From the NCBI GenBank assembly GCA_017480285.1, contig JAFVAX010000024.1, positions 1-40,453 on the forward strand: DNA of 40,453 bases. Reading direction: 5' to 3'. Position numbers and translations under genes: made by a program. The notes under the pieces were generated by a model, which did not search any database, was not told the origin of the DNA, and worked only from the letters and a program-made list of their open reading frames with translations. Shown piece after piece: positions 32,623 to 40,453 of the stretch. The DNA is from Paludibacteraceae bacterium (GTDB taxonomy: Bacteria; Bacteroidota; Bacteroidia; Bacteroidales; Paludibacteraceae). How positions within the stretch are numbered: position 1 is the stretch's first letter; every line of letters begins with the position of its first letter.

Positions 32623-34680
32623 ATGAAGAAGTTTTTGTTCTTTTTAGCATTACCTTTTCTATTAGTCAGTTGTGTAAAAACTGAAGATGTTCCGACAAGC
32701 GAATATGCCCGCATTCAAAACGGCGAACCGATAAAGCCGATGCGGATAAGCAAAAGTATGTCGGATTTTTATTTGACCGACTATGTACCGACACTTTCGG
32801 ATACAGTCGTACTCTTCGACGGAAAACCGGTTTCCCTCAACAACGGCAGAGCCGAGTTGCCTCATAAGCCGGCTTCGCTCACCATTATGCAAATTTCCGG
32901 TGGAAATACAACAATAAGCATCCCCGTTATACCAGATTTGCCACACCGTCAGGGACTTTTTACGACTGACTGCACTCGCACTTCTATAAGTTTTGCTTTT
33001 CAAGAGCAACCGAAAGAAGTTAAGATTCTTGCTTTCTTACAGAATAAACTTTTGCCGGAGAACTTGCTAAGTTCAAAAGATGGTGTATATACCCTCAAGT
33101 TGCCAAAGGAGCAACTAAACGGACGGAGTTTTGTGCGCGTGTATGCAGTCGCTGACGGCTATAACTACAACGACCTGCTCATTCCACTTGAGGATATGAA
33201 ACCCGTTACCGACACCGACAAACTAAACCGGCACGACAACGAGGCACAAGTGCTCTATTCGCTTATGCTCGACCGCTTCGAAAATGGAAATCAGCAAAAC
33301 GACAAACCTCTAAATAGCGTCGAAGTGTTGCCAATCGTCGATTATTTCGGAGGCGATATCAAAGGGTTGGAAAACAAGATTAACGAAGGCTTCTTTGACT
33401 CGTTGGGCGTTACGACCATTTGGGTATCACCTATCACACAAAACCCATACGACGCTTGGGGATATTATACCTTCCCCTCGCCAAAAGATTGCAAGTACTT
33501 AGACCGCAACGGCAATGCTCCGCAATTCACCAAATTTTCGGGTTATCACGGCTATTGGCCCATTTATGCGACAAAAGTTGATGAGCGTTTCGGTACCGAT
33601 GAGGAACTTCACCAAATGTTAAGTTCGGCACATGCGCATAATCTGAATGTAGTACTTGACTATGTGGCTAACCACATGCATATCAACTCGCCGACCTTGC
33701 AGGAACACCCCGATTGGGTAACCGACAGTATCTTGCCCGATGGCAGACTCAACTTCGAACTCTGGGACGAACAACGACTCACTACTTGGTTCGACCGACA
33801 TATACCTACGCTTGACCTTGAGAGACCGGAAGTTTATCAACCAATGACCGACTCGGCTCTCTATTGGCTTGAGAACTTTGAGTTCGACGGTTTCCGCCAC
33901 GATGCCTGCAAGCATATACCCGAATGCTATTGGCGCACCTTCACGCAAAAAATGAAAACTCGTTTCCCCAACCGTCATCTGTGGATGATTGGCGAGACTT
34001 ACGGTAGTCCCGAACTCATAGGCTCGTATGTTAAGAGTGGTATGCTCGATGCACAGTTCGATTTCAATGTATATTACACCATAGTTGATGCTTTTTTGAA
34101 ACCTAATGGCGATTTGAGAAATTTGGCTCGTGTGCTCGAAGAGAGTATGGTGGCATACGGTGCGCATCATACAATGGGTAACATAAGTGGCAACCACGAC
34201 AATGCCCGTTTCATATCTCTTGCCGGTGGTGCACTCAGCCCTGACGAAGATGCCAAAGCAGCAGGTTGGAGCAGACAAGTAGGTGTGGGCAATGCCGAAG
34301 TTGCTTACAAGAAAGCAATGCTACTGCAAGTTTTGAACTTCACTATACCCGGAGTCCCCTGTATCTACCAAGGCGACGAGTATGCTGAACCCGGTGGAAA
34401 CGACCCTGACAACAGAAAACCGCTACGCTACGAACGACTTACGGATAAAGAGAAGGATTTCCGACAAGAAGTGGGGAGTCTCAGTCTGATGCGTCGTAGT
34501 TCGATGCCACTACTTTATGGCGACTACCGACTTGTTGAGGCTACAGAAGATGTACTTTGCTTTGAGAGAATATATATGGGTAAAAAAGTAGTGGTGGCTA
34601 TAAACAAATCGCTTCAACAAAAAACACTCTCAACAGGTGAAACGCTTGAAGGGTTATCTTATAAAATCTCAGAATTATGA
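32623..34680 (+). CDS. GH13 alpha-amylase-family lipoprotein
   Basis: A 685-aa lipoprotein (LLVSC lipobox, Cys17). Residues about 30-200 are N-terminal beta-sandwich modules, and a GH13 barrel follows from about 205. Conserved regions are VVLDYVANH, FDGFRHDACKH with nucleophile Asp427, WMIGETYG with acid/base Glu458, and GNHDNAR with Asp526. It would cleave alpha-glucans, or maltodextrins taken up into the periplasm; specificity (amylase, neopullulanase or cyclomaltodextrinase) is not decided. The lipid anchor places it at the envelope, possibly on the surface. It is the first gene of the run GH13-GH2-GH13 and overlaps the GH2 start by 4 bp. No SusC/SusD pair is near. Confidence 0.92.
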   Translation: MKKFLFFLALPFLLVSCVKTEDVPTSEYARIQNGEPIKPMRISKSMSDFYLTDYVPTLSDTVVLFDGKPVSLNNGRAELPHKPASLTIMQISGGNTTISIPVIPDLPHRQGLFTTDCTRTSISFAFQEQPKEVKILAFLQNKLLPENLLSSKDGVYTLKLPKEQLNGRSFVRVYAVADGYNYNDLLIPLEDMKPVTDTDKLNRHDNEAQVLYSLMLDRFENGNQQNDKPLNSVEVLPIVDYFGGDIKGLENKINEGFFDSLGVTTIWVSPITQNPYDAWGYYTFPSPKDCKYLDRNGNAPQFTKFSGYHGYWPIYATKVDERFGTDEELHQMLSSAHAHNLNVVLDYVANHMHINSPTLQEHPDWVTDSILPDGRLNFELWDEQRLTTWFDRHIPTLDLERPEVYQPMTDSALYWLENFEFDGFRHDACKHIPECYWRTFTQKMKTRFPNRHLWMIGETYGSPELIGSYVKSGMLDAQFDFNVYYTIVDAFLKPNGDLRNLARVLEESMVAYGAHHTMGNISGNHDNARFISLAGGALSPDEDAKAAGWSRQVGVGNAEVAYKKAMLLQVLNFTIPGVPCIYQGDEYAEPGGNDPDNRKPLRYERLTDKEKDFRQEVGSLSLMRRSSMPLLYGDYRLVEATEDVLCFERIYMGKKVVVAINKSLQQKTLSTGETLEGLSYKISEL

Positions 34681-37133
34681 AAAAAATAGTTTATATGTTG
34701 GTATGTCTTGCCTGCCTGAGTGCTTGTACGCTAAACCGCAGGGAAGAAATTAGACTCAAAGAGTGGCAGTTCTGCATGGAGCAAGACTCGATGCAAATGC
34801 CCGAGGAAGGTTGGCAGCAAGTTACTCTCCCTCACGATTGGGCTATAACAGGAGAGTTCTCACGCGACAATGACTTGCAGAATGTGGCAATTACACAGAA
34901 CGGCGAAGTCGTCCCATCGCTCAAAACCGGCAGAACAGGCGGTCTGCCATACACAGGGGCAGGGTGGTATAAAACCAATATATCCCGCAAGAAAGGCGAT
35001 AACAGCCATTTCACACTCTATGTTGACGGAGCAATGTCTGAAGCCCGCGTTTATGTCAATGGTGTGGAAGCGGAGTTTTGGCCATACGGCTACAATGCCT
35101 TCTTTGTAGAGATAACCGACTTGCTCAAAAACGGTTGCAACGAACTCAGTATCCGTTTGGAAAATCGCCCTGAGTCGTCAAGATGGTATCCCGGCGCAGG
35201 ACTGTTTCGTTATGTCAGCCTCATCAAAACAAAACCTACACATGTCGCTGTTTGGGGACAACATATAGCAACTAACGTAATAAAAGATAACAAGGCAACT
35301 GTTTCTGTCAAGACAACTGTTGATGCCAAGCAGGGTACACTTTTGCAAGTGCGTACCGTTATCAAACACGGCAGTCGCCGAGTGCAGGAAAAAAAGAGTA
35401 CTTATCGTGTTGGCACGAAGCCATTGGAACAGATATTTGAGATAGAAAATCCTTCGTTATGGTCGCCCGAGACGCCTGATTTATATATAGCAAGATGTTA
35501 CATATATGAAGACGGAACTTGTGTTGACAAGGTTGAACAAACATTTGGTATCCGCACGGTTTCCATAGAACCTAATGTAGGTTTTCGCTTGAACGGCGAA
35601 GTAAGGAAATTCAAAGGTGTATGCTTGCACCACGACCTCGGACCACTCGGTGCAGCCGCTTATCGAGATGGCATAAAACATCAGTTGGAAATGCTCAAAG
35701 ACATGGGTTGCGACGCTATTCGTACTACTCATAATATGCCCGCTTCGGATTTTGTTGATTTGGCTGATTCAATGGGCTTTATGTTACTTGTTGAACCATT
35801 TGACGAGTGGGAATGGGGTAAATGTAAGAACGGATATAACCGCTTCTTTGAAAAAGTGGAAGAAGGAGAGACCCTCACTTGGGCAGAGCGGGACATGGTC
35901 AATATGCTCCGGCATTTCCGCAGTCATCCATCGGTTGTTATGTGGTCGATAGGAAACGAAGTGCCGACACAATGCTCGCCACAAGGATATAAAGTGGCAA
36001 AATTCTTGCAAGACATATGTACTCGTGAAGATGGCACGCGCCCCGTTACCTGCGGTATGGACGGAGTTGATTGTGTGCTCGAGAACGGTTTTGCCGAGGT
36101 AATGCAGGTTATTGGTATCAACTATCGTGCTCACCGTTATGAGGAGATCTACGATGCCACACCGCAGAAGTTGGTGCTTGGTTCAGAGACAGCATCTACC
36201 GTCTCTTCGCGTGGAGTATATAAACTGCCGGCGGTAAAAGACAGCAACGACAAAGTATGCAATGTACCGAAGCCGAATGGCAACTCTGAGACTAACCAAT
36301 GTACAGGATATGATTTGGAATACTGCCCTTGGAGCAACATACCTGACGACGACTTTGCAAACATGGACGATTTCCCATGGACTATCGGGCAGTTTGTCTG
36401 GACGGGCTTTGACTATTTGGGCGAGCCTTCGCCTTGGGATACTGACGCTTGGCCATCACACTCGTCGTATTTCGGAATTATCGACTTAGCATCTATTCCT
36501 AAAGACAGATACTATCTCTATCGTAGTCAGTGGAACAAAAAAGAGCATACACTGCACTTGTTGCCACATTGGAACTTTTCAGAAGGTGATACACTGCCTG
36601 TGATGGTTTATACAGATTATGCAGAAGTTGAACTATTCTTGAACGACTCGTCTTTAGGACGGCAACATTTCCTGACCAAAGAAGAGGCAGAACAAGATTT
36701 GCGCTGGGGAAAATGTCGCAGATACCGTCTTATTTGGGACGATATTGCATGGCAGGCAGGCGAGTTAAAGGCTGTAGCATACGATGCCGAGGGCAAAGCC
36801 GTTGAGACCACAGTCTTTCGCACAGCAGGTGAGCCTAAACAACTGAAAATTGAAAACCATAAGACCGGTTCGCTGTCGTATTTGGAAGTGTCGGTTGTTG
36901 ACAAAGACGGCAACCTTTGCCCAAAGGCTAACCTGCCGATAAACATAAAAGTTGAAGGTAGCGGGAAGATGTTAGGTGCCGCCAATGGTGATGCTTGCTG
37001 TCTAATTCCATTCCAAAGTCTCAACCAACAGACCTTTAATGGGAAAATGACTATTGTTGTTGAGGGTAGTTGTAATGTAACTGTTTCCTCTGACGGTTTG
37101 TCCACAACTTCATATCGAGTATGGAACTGGTAG
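34677..37133 (+). CDS. GH2 beta-galactosidase-family lipoprotein
   Basis: An 818-aa lipoprotein (CLSAC lipobox, Cys16). Domain order is an N-terminal galactose-binding-like jelly roll (PHDWAITGEF, GAGWYKTNI, VYVNGVEAEFWPYGYNAF), an Ig-like beta-sandwich, the TIM barrel and C-terminal Ig-like domains. The acid/base is Glu428 in VVMWSIGNEVP; the nucleophile is Glu504 in VLGSETAS. GH2 covers beta-galactosidase, beta-glucuronidase and beta-mannosidase; GVCLHHDLGPLGAA and the overall plan are those of the Bacteroidota beta-galactosidase group, but the substrate is inferred. It overlaps the first amylase gene (ATGA) and is probably cotranscribed with the second amylase gene 65 bp on. Confidence 0.92.
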   Translation: MKKIVYMLVCLACLSACTLNRREEIRLKEWQFCMEQDSMQMPEEGWQQVTLPHDWAITGEFSRDNDLQNVAITQNGEVVPSLKTGRTGGLPYTGAGWYKTNISRKKGDNSHFTLYVDGAMSEARVYVNGVEAEFWPYGYNAFFVEITDLLKNGCNELSIRLENRPESSRWYPGAGLFRYVSLIKTKPTHVAVWGQHIATNVIKDNKATVSVKTTVDAKQGTLLQVRTVIKHGSRRVQEKKSTYRVGTKPLEQIFEIENPSLWSPETPDLYIARCYIYEDGTCVDKVEQTFGIRTVSIEPNVGFRLNGEVRKFKGVCLHHDLGPLGAAAYRDGIKHQLEMLKDMGCDAIRTTHNMPASDFVDLADSMGFMLLVEPFDEWEWGKCKNGYNRFFEKVEEGETLTWAERDMVNMLRHFRSHPSVVMWSIGNEVPTQCSPQGYKVAKFLQDICTREDGTRPVTCGMDGVDCVLENGFAEVMQVIGINYRAHRYEEIYDATPQKLVLGSETASTVSSRGVYKLPAVKDSNDKVCNVPKPNGNSETNQCTGYDLEYCPWSNIPDDDFANMDDFPWTIGQFVWTGFDYLGEPSPWDTDAWPSHSSYFGIIDLASIPKDRYYLYRSQWNKKEHTLHLLPHWNFSEGDTLPVMVYTDYAEVELFLNDSSLGRQHFLTKEEAEQDLRWGKCRRYRLIWDDIAWQAGELKAVAYDAEGKAVETTVFRTAGEPKQLKIENHKTGSLSYLEVSVVDKDGNLCPKANLPINIKVEGSGKMLGAANGDACCLIPFQSLNQQTFNGKMTIVVEGSCNVTVSSDGLSTTSYRVWNW

Positions 37134-37198
37134 ATGTAAGCCTCTGAAAATATCTGTAAAATCTAAAAATTCTATAATATCTAAAAATCTAACAGAAA

Positions 37199-38536
37199 AT
37201 GAAAAAACTTCTGATTTTGATGCTTGCAGTGCTGACTATGTCGTCGTGTTGCAAGAAACAGCCGGAACAGATAGTACGCTCGCACGCAGATTGGGTATAT
37301 GACGCTACTATCTATGAGTTGAACACTCGTCAGTTTACTCCCGAAGGCACATTCCTTGCCGCCGCCGAACAACTTGACAACTTGAAAGAGTTAGGGGTTG
37401 ATATTATTTGGATAATGCCCTTGCAACCTATTGGTGAGGCTACCCGTAAAGGTTCGCTCGGTTCGTATTATTCAATTAAGGACTATTGTGCTTTCAATCC
37501 TGAGTTTGGTACGCGCGAGGACTTTATGGTGTTCCTCAATAAGGCTCACAGTCTCGGTATGCATGTTATTCTTGACTGGGTGGCAAACCACACTGCACCC
37601 GACCATGCTTGGACACAAAACGAAGGTTGGCACTACCGCGATTCGCTTGGTAATCTCATGGTTCAGTACGACTGGACAGATATCTCCAAACTCAACTATG
37701 AGAACGAAGATATGCGCCACGCTATGCTTGAGCAGATGATGTGGTGGGTTGATAGCATCGGAATAGACGGTTTCCGTTGCGATGTCGCTATGGAAGTACC
37801 TACTGATTTCTGGGAGTGGGCTTTTGACAGTATTCGTGTTAATCATCCGGAACTATTCACTTTGTGCGAAGCAGAGGAAGTTGATTTAACTCAAAAGGCA
37901 TTCGAGATGTACTATGGTTGGAACCTGCATCATCTGTTGAACGAAGTGGCTCAACAGAAAAAAGGTGTAAGCGACCTTTGGCAGTATTTTCAAGAGGCAG
38001 ACTCGCTGTATCCGTATGATGCTATCCGTATGAACTTCACTTCCAATCACGACGAAAACTCGTGGTCAGGTACAGAGTATGAGCGTATGGGCGATGCTGC
38101 CGCAGAGATGGCTGCATTCACTTATTTCATTCCCGGTATGCCACTTATCTATACAGGTCAGGAAACGGGCAACAACCACCGCTTGGCTTTCTTTGAGAAG
38201 GATTGCATTGACCGTGTGCCGGAAGCACCACAGTATGAGATGTATCAGTCGCTCAATAACCTGCGTAAGGAAAACAGCGCATTGCTCTCTAACGAACTTG
38301 GTGCGCCGATGTTGCCAGTCGAAACAGATAACGACAAGATTTTCGCTGCCTTCCGTCAGAACGATGAGAACACTGTTGTTGGTTTTTTCAATTTTTCGGA
38401 CACGATACAAACATTCACTGCTCAGACATCGGGTTTGGCTGGCGAGTATCATTGCGATTGCGGAATGCCTATAACGCTTGGTGATGAGGACAAGATAACT
38501 CTTAAACCGTGGGAATACTTGATATATATGAAATGA
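37199..38536 (+). CDS. GH13 alpha-amylase-family lipoprotein, compact form
   Basis: A 445-aa lipoprotein (TMSSCC, Cys18 or the adjacent Cys19 lipidated). The GH13 barrel starts soon after the anchor. Region I is VILDWVANHT, region II GIDGFRCDVAME with nucleophile Asp195, region III LCEAEE with Glu224, region IV FTSNHDENSW with Asp285. It lacks the N-terminal beta-sandwiches of the first amylase, so the two enzymes likely act on different chain lengths. A C-terminal beta-domain (about 370-445) ends the protein. A gap of 65 bp with TCTAAAAA words precedes it. The strong terminator at 38550-38591 closes the run. Confidence 0.92.
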   Translation: MKKLLILMLAVLTMSSCCKKQPEQIVRSHADWVYDATIYELNTRQFTPEGTFLAAAEQLDNLKELGVDIIWIMPLQPIGEATRKGSLGSYYSIKDYCAFNPEFGTREDFMVFLNKAHSLGMHVILDWVANHTAPDHAWTQNEGWHYRDSLGNLMVQYDWTDISKLNYENEDMRHAMLEQMMWWVDSIGIDGFRCDVAMEVPTDFWEWAFDSIRVNHPELFTLCEAEEVDLTQKAFEMYYGWNLHHLLNEVAQQKKGVSDLWQYFQEADSLYPYDAIRMNFTSNHDENSWSGTEYERMGDAAAEMAAFTYFIPGMPLIYTGQETGNNHRLAFFEKDCIDRVPEAPQYEMYQSLNNLRKENSALLSNELGAPMLPVETDNDKIFAAFRQNDENTVVGFFNFSDTIQTFTAQTSGLAGEYHCDCGMPITLGDEDKITLKPWEYLIYMK

Positions 38537-38549
38537 TATTAGGTTAGTA

Positions 38550-38591
38550 AAAAATATCGGTCATTATCAAAAACTAATGACCGATATTTTT
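38550..38591. terminator. Bidirectional Rho-independent terminator
   Basis: A perfect 17-bp stem, 38550-38566 and 38575-38591, has an 8-nt loop (TCAAAAAC) and a core TATCGGTCATTA. Five A residues open it and five T residues close it, so it works on both strands. It lies between the convergent ends of the amylase gene and the DUF559 gene. Confidence 0.93.
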
Positions 38592-38609
38592 GTTCTTTTC
38601 TGTAATATC

Positions 38610-40453
38610 TTATTCGCCTATTTCAAGCGATAATTGCTCTGCGCCTGCTTGCAGGGCTGATGATTGTTCTGTATCTGTTTGAAGATTTGATCCGAGCAGG
38701 AAACCATACTTATACACTTTCGGTTCAATATGTGCCGCAAGCACGCGCAATGCTGCTTTCAGGTTATCCCACAGCCGCATATATTCTTTATCCTCGCTGT
38801 CAGGGTTCATTCTGCCTTTGCCGTCCGTACCCTGAAAATACCGCCGCATGTCGTAATACGAAGCATCCGCTTGGGCATCCGGCTGACTATGGTAGTACCG
38901 CCATAACTCACGCCCTGCATCCATCACAGCGTGGGCTTCGGGGGACATGGCTTGCAAGGGTATCAACTCCCCCGCCCCGCTTGCGGGGAGGGGGTAGGGG
39001 GCGGGGCTTTCATTGCATTGAGAGAACAAGTCGGGCTCTGCCGCACTCGAGTACGAGTGCGTACCCGTTATTTTCCCCGCAAGGTAATCCGACATAAAAT
39101 GCGAAGTAAACAGCGACTGCGCACCCACCTCTTTTTCCGTGAAGGGTATCCAATGATTGGCTTGGAGCGCGGACGTCCCCGTCCGCATATTGTTTTTGGA
39201 TGCGGGCGAGGACGACCGCGCTCCCATTGTTATCCTGTTTTGCCCGTGAAACAGCGTATAGACAAGGCAGTCGGCTTGAAACTCATAATCCGATTTCCAA
39301 CCCTCATTCGGATATAAAAATTGGTCACGGTCATTCAGCCATGTGGCTTCTTGGCATAAACGAACGGCAAAATACACACATATAGGAATCAGATTTTGCT
39401 TGGTAATGGAATACTTGGTTTCATTATTGGGTCTTCCATTTTTTAGTAATCCTTGCGTCATGGCAATATACAGATATTGATTGTGTTGAAAATCAGGACC
39501 TGTATTCCCTGTATATCCGATTACATCTGTAGTCTCTTTTACGTCGAAAGAGGATATCCACGATGTTATTTTGCGCTCGTGGTCGCTTTCTGAAGTGATA
39601 GTTTTCTTTCCTTTATAGTCCCCTTTGTGATTATATACATCCACCACAAACCGGCACATCGGTTGCCCGAGCGTAGCGCAAGAGTAGCCCATCGGTAGCG
39701 GATTAGAATCGTATCCCTTCGGTATCCCTATAGTATCTGTATAGTCGGATGTAATCAACTCCCCCACCCCGCTTGCGGGGAGGGGGTTAGGGGGCGGGGC
39801 AATAGAAGTCAAAGGAGTAACAGTACAAGCATCAGATGTTGCAGGAGAAGCAGTAGAATGATACTCCTCAGCCAACCACTTAAGATATTCTCCGTCCTCT
39901 TGCGCATAATCCATTACCTCTTTATGTTTGAGTATGGCATCTACAATCGCTTGCGGATTCTGAAAGACCAGTTTATTTTCAAAACGAATAACACGGATAG
40001 TATATTGCTCCCATAAAGTACGCTCTCGCTCATAATCCAGTTCGGGCTGCATCCAGTGGTAATGATAATCGCCGTCTAATTCTATAGCCAACCGCAAAGC
40101 AGGACAATAAAAGTCCAAAATATATTGTCCAACACTGAATTGCCTACGGAACTGCAACCCTGCCACTTGTTTGGCTTTCAGTATGTTCCATAATGCACCT
40201 TCAGCGGGAGTGCCATGTTTTCGGAGCTCACGGCGGTATTCGCGCATTTCGGAGTTATTCATTATCTTGGGCTGGGGATTTTGGTTGTGCCCCCAATTAA
40301 TGGTGCGCTGTTGCTCTTTCTCTTTCTCTTTCCCCGCCCCCTGTGTCCCCCTCCCCGCAAGCTGGTTAAGGTTAAGTTGCGAGTCTATTTTCCCCGCCCC
40401 CTGTGTCCCCCTCCCCGCAAGCGGGGCGGGGGAGTTAGTTACTATCGTCTCTG
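38610..40453 (-). CDS. DUF559 nuclease domain within a restriction/methylation-type protein, 5' partial
   Basis: From the ATG at 40262 there are 550 codons, but the frame stays open for 63 more codons to the window edge, so this ATG is probably internal. Numbered from it, residues 1-115 form a DUF559/Vsr-like nuclease (FRRQFSVGQYILDFYCP, then AIELDGDYHY; likely catalytic Asp50, Glu61, Asp63). The rest (about 185-550) shows CRFVVDVYNHKG, FAVRLCQEATWLNDRDQFLY, LVYTLFHGQNRI, NHWIPFTEKEV, AGRELWRYYHSQ and HIEPKVYKYGFL. From memory these resemble the C-terminal part of Bacteroidota N6-adenine DNA methyltransferase-type proteins; that is tentative. Several GC-rich palindromes are translated in frame (near 154-170, 346-367, 398-411 and 418-433). 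Upstream codons read LAGRGTQGAGK twice. Start, full length and activity are open. Confidence 0.75.
   Translation of the reverse strand, partial: ETIVTNSPAPLAGRGTQGAGKIDSQLNLNQLAGRGTQGAGKEKEKEQQRTINWGHNQNPQPKIMNNSEMREYRRELRKHGTPAEGALWNILKAKQVAGLQFRRQFSVGQYILDFYCPALRLAIELDGDYHYHWMQPELDYERERTLWEQYTIRVIRFENKLVFQNPQAIVDAILKHKEVMDYAQEDGEYLKWLAEEYHSTASPATSDACTVTPLTSIAPPPNPLPASGVGELITSDYTDTIGIPKGYDSNPLPMGYSCATLGQPMCRFVVDVYNHKGDYKGKKTITSESDHERKITSWISSFDVKETTDVIGYTGNTGPDFQHNQYLYIAMTQGLLKNGRPNNETKYSITKQNLIPICVYFAVRLCQEATWLNDRDQFLYPNEGWKSDYEFQADCLVYTLFHGQNRITMGARSSSPASKNNMRTGTSALQANHWIPFTEKEVGAQSLFTSHFMSDYLAGKITGTHSYSSAAEPDLFSQCNESPAPYPLPASGAGELIPLQAMSPEAHAVMDAGRELWRYYHSQPDAQADASYYDMRRYFQGTDGKGRMNPDSEDKEYMRLWDNLKAALRVLAAHIEPKVYKYGFLLGSNLQTDTEQSSALQAGAEQLSLEIGE
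38964..39007 (+). repeat. GC-rich palindromic element A, copy 1
   Basis: The core CCGCCCCGCTTGCGGGGAGG is flanked by ACTCCC on the left and GTAGGGGGCGGGGC on the right. It is translated in the minus-strand gene as PAPYPLPASGAGEL. Same orientation as copy 2. Confidence 0.9.
39031..39067. repeat. Palindromic element C in the DUF559 gene
   Basis: GCACTCG-AGTA-CGAGTGC (39043-39060) is a perfect 7-bp hairpin extended by imperfect CGGG/CCCG arms. It is translated as THSYSSAAEPDL. Only one copy is in the window, so its status as a dispersed element is inferred. Confidence 0.55.
39164..39224. repeat. Palindromic element B in the DUF559 gene
   Basis: Two 25-bp arms (39164-39188 and 39200-39224) begin and end with GGAGCGCGG / CCGCGCTCC and match at 22 of 25 positions, around an 11-nt loop. 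It is translated as MGARSSSPASKNNMRTGTSA, between HGQNRI and NHWIPFTE. Confidence 0.85.
39754..39800 (+). repeat. GC-rich palindromic element A, copy 2
   Basis: Same core and flanks as copy 1 with few changes (CCCCGCTTGCGGGGAGGGGG, then TTAGGGGGCGGGGC). It is translated as APPPNPLPASGVGEL, just after the DUF559 domain. Confidence 0.9.
40331..40436 (-). repeat. GC-rich palindromic element A, copies 3 (truncated) and 4, inverted
   Basis: Two copies begin at 40331 and 40391 with TCCCCGCCCCCTGTGTCCCC; only the second keeps the full palindrome to 40436. The orientation is opposite to copies 1 and 2. They are in the open frame upstream of the DUF559 domain and would be read as LAGRGTQGAGK twice. 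A (CTCTTT)3 run at 40314-40331 adjoins copy 3. Confidence 0.85.

Noticed and set aside
32623..38536. Complete starch-utilisation (Sus-type) locus
   Set aside because: No SusC, SusD or sensor-regulator gene is present; only glycosidases.

Overview
The window reads as a chromosomal segment of a Bacteroidota bacterium, most likely of the order Bacteroidales. The support is the promoter type (TTTG, 19-21 bp, TAnnTTTG, found intact ahead of recQ, pheS, the PagL-like gene and the pspC operon), the scarcity of Shine-Dalgarno sequences, the fused DAHP synthase/chorismate mutase, the lipoprotein glycosidases and the family make-up of the genes. Genes are densely packed, often with 4-base stop/start overlaps, and no gene-free stretch exceeds 300 bp. 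I see no tRNA, rRNA, CRISPR array, IS element or phage gene.

Layout. 1-210 is a tandem array of a hairpin-forming 30-bp unit, lying just 3' of a small collagen-like lipoprotein gene (minus). Divergent from it is a plus-strand housekeeping run: recQ, rimO, an HU protein, a membrane-anchored HU-LysM fusion, a UvrA, an iron-type ABC ATPase, a CYTH protein and DAHP synthase/chorismate mutase. Convergent with this is a minus-strand run from pheS: pheS, fabI, grpE, dnaJ, a C_GCAxxG_C_C protein and ettA, the last broken by an in-frame TAA. A PagL-like lipid A deacylase (plus) diverges from pheS and converges on a glycan operon (minus, 26609 to 18516). In transcription order that operon is pspC, Wzx flippase, TupA-like ATP-grasp protein, Wzy/ligase-like membrane protein, GT2, GNAT-like protein, GT2, secreted EEP phosphodiesterase and LicD. 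Upstream, on the same strand, lies a MacAB/TolC-type exporter operon (ATPase, two permeases, HlyD adaptor, TolC). Divergent from that is a lipoprotein glycosidase run (GH13, GH2, GH13), which ends at a strong bidirectional terminator. The right end holds a minus-strand gene with a DUF559 nuclease domain, whose frame stays open to the window edge.

Most notable signals. (1) A dispersed hairpin element sits 7-20 nt after the stop codons of three unrelated genes, always in the same orientation relative to the gene, with compensatory stem changes between copies. (2) The terminal DUF559 gene looks like a host restriction/methylation-type gene into which a nuclease domain and several GC-rich palindromic elements have been inserted in frame, with the palindromes inverted on the two sides of the nuclease. 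(3) A predicted cytoplasmic HU domain is tied through one membrane helix to a periplasmic LysM-like domain, with a linker that shares a DNA word with an intergenic repeat. (4) A single nonsense codon interrupts an otherwise intact ettA.
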